Shown piece after piece: positions 60,020 to 64,000 of a stretch of 64,000 bases of DNA. The position numbers and the translations under genes are program-made. This DNA is from Laguncularia racemosa (taxonomy: Eukaryota > Streptophyta > Magnoliopsida > Myrtales > Combretaceae), in contig JBBMOL010000289.1 in the NCBI GenBank assembly GCA_037954665.1, positions 620,001 to 684,000 of the forward strand, read 5' to 3'. The notes under the pieces were generated by a model. It did no database searches and had not been told where the DNA came from. It saw only the letters and a list, made by a program, of their open reading frames with translations. Position 1 is the first letter of the stretch; each line of letters begins with the position of its first letter.

Positions 60020-60561
60020 AATTGGAAACATAATTTTTTAATGGATCTAATGACTTGGGATGGACTACGTCTATGGGATTTACTAATGGAAGTACTGTAA
60101 AATCTAATGAGAATTCTAGTAATTTAGTGTGTAATGGACAAAATGTGATCAATGTTGGATCTTAAATTCCATATCTAGTGATCTATCTCAGGATTCACAA
60201 TCAACATTCGAATTGTGGAAGAATATTAATGAACAATATGGACAATTGGATGGTATGCCCGTATTTAAATTACAACATGAGATTAGTAATCTTAGACAAG
60301 AAAATCAGCCTATAGCAATCCATTACAACAAATTGAAAAAACTGTTGGGATGGATTACAAGCTTTGAATGAAAATCTAATTTGCACATGTATTCGAATCG
60401 AATCCTATGCTTGTAAATTAGAGGAAAAACTTGAAAAGTTTGAACTCATGAGATTGGGAGAAGCATATGAAAACGTGTGCAACCAAATCCTAGCAATGGA
60501 GCCATTACCATCGGTCAACAGGGCTTTTTATTCTGTTCAACAAATTGAAAATCAAAGATAA
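60020..60561 (+). pseudogene. Copia gag remnant
   Basis: Two frames give the order of a copia gag: LWKNINEQYGQLDGMPVFKL, QHEISNLRQENQPIAIHYNK, then RLGEAYENVCNQILAMEPLP and VNRAFYSVQQIENQR. A frameshift lies near 60350. It resembles the gag of the minus-strand element (VRNQILFMDSMPIVNKAFYL), so it is probably a related lineage. No LTR or pol is adjacent. Confidence 0.82.
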
Positions 60562-60599
60562 GTCCCCGCAACAATTTTCTCTAGATTCGGAAATGGCAG

Positions 60600-61630
60600 C
60601 ATACTTTTCAAATAAAGTATATGATCATTAAAAGTTCAGGGACAGGAAGAAAGTAAAAACGTGAAAAAACCTGGCTCAGGACCTTTAACTTATCAATAAC
60701 TATATCAAAACCAGCAATTATAAATTTGCAGGATCCATACCCTTACAAGCATTAAATTTACCCTAAAATAATTAATTGATATCCGTATAATATAATATAA
60801 TATTAAATTGAAAATACGAATTCTAGTTTTTTTTTCCCCCAAATACTATTCTATCAATATTCACCAACATAAGCTACGAAGGAAAGTTATTAATATTTAT
60901 CTATATAAGTTATCCACTAGTAGACGTGGACATATATGTATTTAAATTAGAAGTTATATGGGTTGTTCCCATAGGATTATTTTTTATAAAAAAATAAAAA
61001 AAAATAATAAGATACTATAAAAGTAACATCCACTTTAATATTATAATTTTATACGTAATTATTTTTACATTTGCAGAGCGTGTCTACATTGTTTACTACT
61101 TTATAGTTTGTAAGGAATGTTGGCCCAGTTTAGCTTTTTTTTTTTTTTTTTCTTGCAAAAACTTAACAAGCCATGATCGAAACTGGTGAATTAAGTTTAG
61201 TATCTTCAGCAACTTCAGAATTCCGTTAAAAAAATTACAAAATAATAGGAAATATTATAGAATGGAATGGCATTTCATTTGTCAAATTTTTAGCCGATCG
61301 AGAATTCAATTAACCATTATCAAGACCAAAGAATATAGGTAAATTGGCATGTAAACAAATAGTACCAGCTGTATCGAGAAGATGATAATACTTTCATTCA
61401 ACCACCCCATTTTGTAATTTAAAGTCTGCTTCTTCTTAGGGAACCAATAAGTCCATGTAATTACGTATTTGGATAATAGATGTACGTGCCGATAATAGTA
61501 AGCAGATTTTAAAAAATTATTTTATATTATTTCATAGATAAATCGATACTAATTCATCCATGTGATGATAAAAGATAAATTGCTCTTGAATTAAAAGAAC
61601 GCGGTTTCACGATTGATTGAACACGGTTTC
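60600..61630. other. AT-rich non-coding stretch
   Basis: No gene or element end is identified. A T run at 61136-61151. Confidence 0.5.
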
Positions 61631-61639
61631 ACAATTTTT

Positions 61640-62710
61640 CTAAAGATAGCTCTTCACCTCTCTTTGAAGGCCCACCTCTATGACGTCTGGCCTTGGATCA
61701 TAGCGATACCATTGCACACCCGAGCAAGTTTTTCATGGCTAACAGCTCTCCCTCACTATAGCTCAATCTAACTATTATCTCCTTGAGACTTGAAGAGAAG
61801 CATGGCGGCACAGGATCAAATGCTTGATCATGTTCATCCTCAAAATAAGATAGCTGAAAGCCCTGAATGCCCCATTTTATCAAGCAAGGAAACTCATAAT
61901 CTACCATCATACCTAAATTGAATAGGATAGAGAATGAGTTTGATATAATACCTCGAATAATCAGAAAGTTTCCAGATGAGGAGCACTATGTAGTAACTCT
62001 CTAAGCAATCTGGCATCTAAAACTCCCAGATCCAACCTCTTCATGTTATTAAAGACGAGCAAATCTAACCTTGATCCAAGGTCCATTATCTGTCACAATG
62101 ACCGAGTCCACCATCAATTAAAACATATTTAACAAGTAATATACCCACATCAAATTCGTAATCCTACCTACAATTAAAATATAGAAAATTATTAAAACCA
62201 TAATCTTATAGAATTATATACTTAAACTTATAAATTTTACAAATAATCTATATTTAAATAATTTTATAATTATTTTAATTACAAAAAACCTTATAAAATT
62301 ATAAACTTATAAAAACATCTAATTAATATGTGATTTTAACAACCATATTCACAAAAAAAAAAAAAAGAAATCTCGATACAAGCATAGAATAAGCTCAAAA
62401 CGCATAGCCAAATGACATCGAATGATATTTGCCTGAAGAAATATACTTACACCTATGGTTGAGCTGGAAAGAGTCAAGTATTTGACAGCACTCATCCCAT
62501 GTAGATTCTTGCTTATGCGACGTGCAACCTGTCTCCATCTCCCAAAGTAGCCAACACCTATACTGATTTCGTCATCTCTACTGTTGAATTAGACATGGAA
62601 TACTCATGGACGAGTTCACCATTAAGTAAGCATAGAGGAGACTTCATTCACATATCACGAATTGACAACTATCATCCTGAGTGTCACAAGCATCGCGAAC
62701 AAGTAATCTC
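61640..62710 (-). pseudogene. F-box/LRR protein with FBD domain, fragmentary
   Basis: On the minus strand, in order: about 62590-62453, GVGYFGRWRQVARRISKNLH then SAVKYLTLSSSTI (LRR-type), ending at a possible donor GTGTAAGT; about 62070-61955, FNNMKRLDLGVLDARLLREL then HSAPHLETF; and 61910-61698, CFSSSLKEIIVRLSYSEGEL then AMKNLLGCAMVSL, matching the SSLK-x-V/I and E-L-x-x-x-x-x-L-L core of the FBD domain. The F-box itself is not found. Stops between parts suggest a pseudogene, although introns could explain some. F-box proteins give substrate specificity to SCF ubiquitin ligases. Confidence 0.65.
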
Positions 62711-62718
62711 TTTAATTT

Positions 62719-63439
62719 TGTTAGGAAAAAGATGTTCCTGTTGTTTTCATCTTGCCTGTGCGATTCACAATTGATAATAAACAATCAATAATAATATGTG
62801 AAATTAAAGCAAAATTCAACACTAAGGATTTACGTGGAAAACCCCATTTAGGGAAAAAACCACGAGACCGCTGCACACCAACTTCCACTATAAAAAATAA
62901 TAGGTTACATACTTCACTGATCCACTAGTAAATTATATAGTCACACTACAAGCCGATTGATCAATTACAATGATTTCCCTCTCTAGAACTCTCTCTAGGC
63001 TTCGAAATCATGTTTGCTGTGTTTTAGGTTTTTTTTTTTTTTCTCACGTGTGTTTTCGCCTCCTTACCCTAGGTTACAAAAAAAAATACGGCTATATATA
63101 TATTCCACAATAATCAACCGACTTAGGACTTAAGCTGGCTCAAAAGCCAGCGGCTAAGTCTCAAGGCCGACGGCCTTTAGGCCGGCCTAGGCATACACGG
63201 CCATGTCTTAGCCGTGTATGCTTCTGTGGATCTCTGAACTCAACACACAGGCGTGCTTAGGCGTGTATTCTTCTGTGGATCTTTTGAACTCAATACATGG
63301 CGTGCTTCAGACCGTGTATTCCTGTTTCGCTTGATTTTGACAATTTTCTTCAAGCTTAACATTTCTTCATCTAAGTATATTTCATATACTTAGGATAACC
63401 TTGGTATAGACCCATATGTGTTGGATCTATACCTTAACA
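62719..63439 (-). repeat. 3' LTR of a minus-strand copia element that continues past the window
   Basis: On the minus strand it starts TGTTAAGG and ends TTCCTAACA (inverted TGTTA/TAACA), 721 bp. GGAGGGGGAGTT (63451-63440) precedes it as polypurine tract. A hairpin GCATACACGGC/GCCGTGTATGC (63191-63221) and about two units of a 50-bp repeat (CGTGTAT(G/T)CTTCTGTGGATC) lie inside. The ACGTGGAAAACCCC phrase at 62833-62846 is typical of the U5 side of many copia LTRs. Confidence 0.85.
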
Positions 63440-63451
63440 AACTCCCCCTCC

Positions 63452-64000
63452 AACTCATATGGGGGGTTCCATCACTCCTGTAATCTTCCTGCAGCAAATA
63501 ATCTTCTCTTTGGGTAGAGCTTTTGTCATCATATCTGACGCATTATCATTAGTGTGAATTTTCTTAAGCTTCAGCTGTTAGATTCTAGCACATCCCTGAT
63601 CCAATGATACCTAATGTTAATATGTTTGATCTAGAGTGAAACATCGGATTCTTACTGAGATAAATAGAGCTCCGACTATCACAGTACAGCTTCAGCTCTT
63701 TCTGCTCTGACCCAGTTCTTCTAAAAACTTTTTCATCCACAAGACTTCCTTGCAGGCTTCTATTACAACAATATACTCAGCCTCAGTTAGTGGAAAGTGC
63801 AACACACTTTGTAACTTTGATTGCCAGGATACTGCTCCCCTTGCATAAGTAATCAGATAACCTGAAGTGGATTTCCTGGAATCCAAATCACCAGCCATGT
63901 CAGCATCTGAAAACCCCTCTAGTGCAGATTTATTGTCACCGCCAAATTGCAAACAATAACCTAGAAGTGCCCCTAAGATATCTGAGAATCCATTTAACTG
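63452..64000 (-). pseudogene. Copia RNase H and C-terminus, truncated by the window edge
   Basis: On the minus strand: GFSDADMAGDLDSRKSTSGY, AVSWQSKLQSVLHFPLTEAE and EVLWMKKFLEELGQ (63952-63692), then in other frames LYCDSRSSIYLSKNPMFHSR and HINIRYHWIRDVLE, and finally NASDMMTKALPKEKIICC. Order and motifs are copia RNase H of a Tnt1-like type. Frameshifts near 63695 and 63610 show decay. The RT and the rest lie beyond 64000. Confidence 0.88.

Noticed and set aside
1..64000. CRISPR arrays, bacterial operons, riboswitches, rRNA genes
   Set aside because: None seen; the tandem repeats found have no regular spacers, and the sequence is plant nuclear DNA.

Overview
This window is nuclear DNA of a flowering plant, probably a eudicot. 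It is AT-rich, has GT-AG introns, and is dominated by plant transposon families (Ty1/copia, Ty3/gypsy LTRs, an En/Spm-type CACTA element, LINE remnants). A run of 500 N (54455-54954) is a scaffold gap. I cannot name the species. No intact single-exon gene is present; most long open frames belong to decayed transposons.

The main host content is a small tandem family of bHLH162-like transcription factor genes on the minus strand. Each has three exons: a basic-helix exon, a helix2-plus-C-terminal-domain exon, and a 90-bp last exon that lies 3.1-3.4 kb away across a long intron. Copy A (11796-15724, 191 aa) and copy B (35499-39838, 188 aa) both read open through all three exons with good splice sites. 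Copy C is only the last exon (51211-51300) plus about 1 kb of intron, cut off at 52357 by what looks like a chromovirus LTR that runs into the gap. The genes sit in repeated segments in the same orientation: A about 11740-33200 once insertions are removed, B about 35450-41350, C about 51180-52356.

Transposons are layered on this family. Copy A's upstream flank carries a 10.6-kb CACTA element (16273-26830, TSD TTA), itself containing a 2.1-kb Ogre/Tat-like solo LTR (17236-19352, TSD GTCTC). Further right is a minus-strand copia element (27654-32625, TSD AATAA). Copy B's upstream flank ends at a younger plus-strand copia element (41543-46193, repeated flank ATATAA). To the left of the family lie a LINE 3' end (1-214), a copia pol remnant (about 1935-3625) and an old copia element (7355-11431). 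To the right of the gap are a G-rich/C-rich minisatellite, a GC-rich island that may be organelle-derived, a copia gag remnant, an F-box/FBD pseudogene, and a copia 3' end with a 721-bp LTR that runs off the window.

I found no wholly new system. The most useful result is the three-exon bHLH family, whose last exons are short and remote and therefore easy to miss, together with the order of insertions that broke up the duplicated segments. Percent differences and alignments were made by eye.
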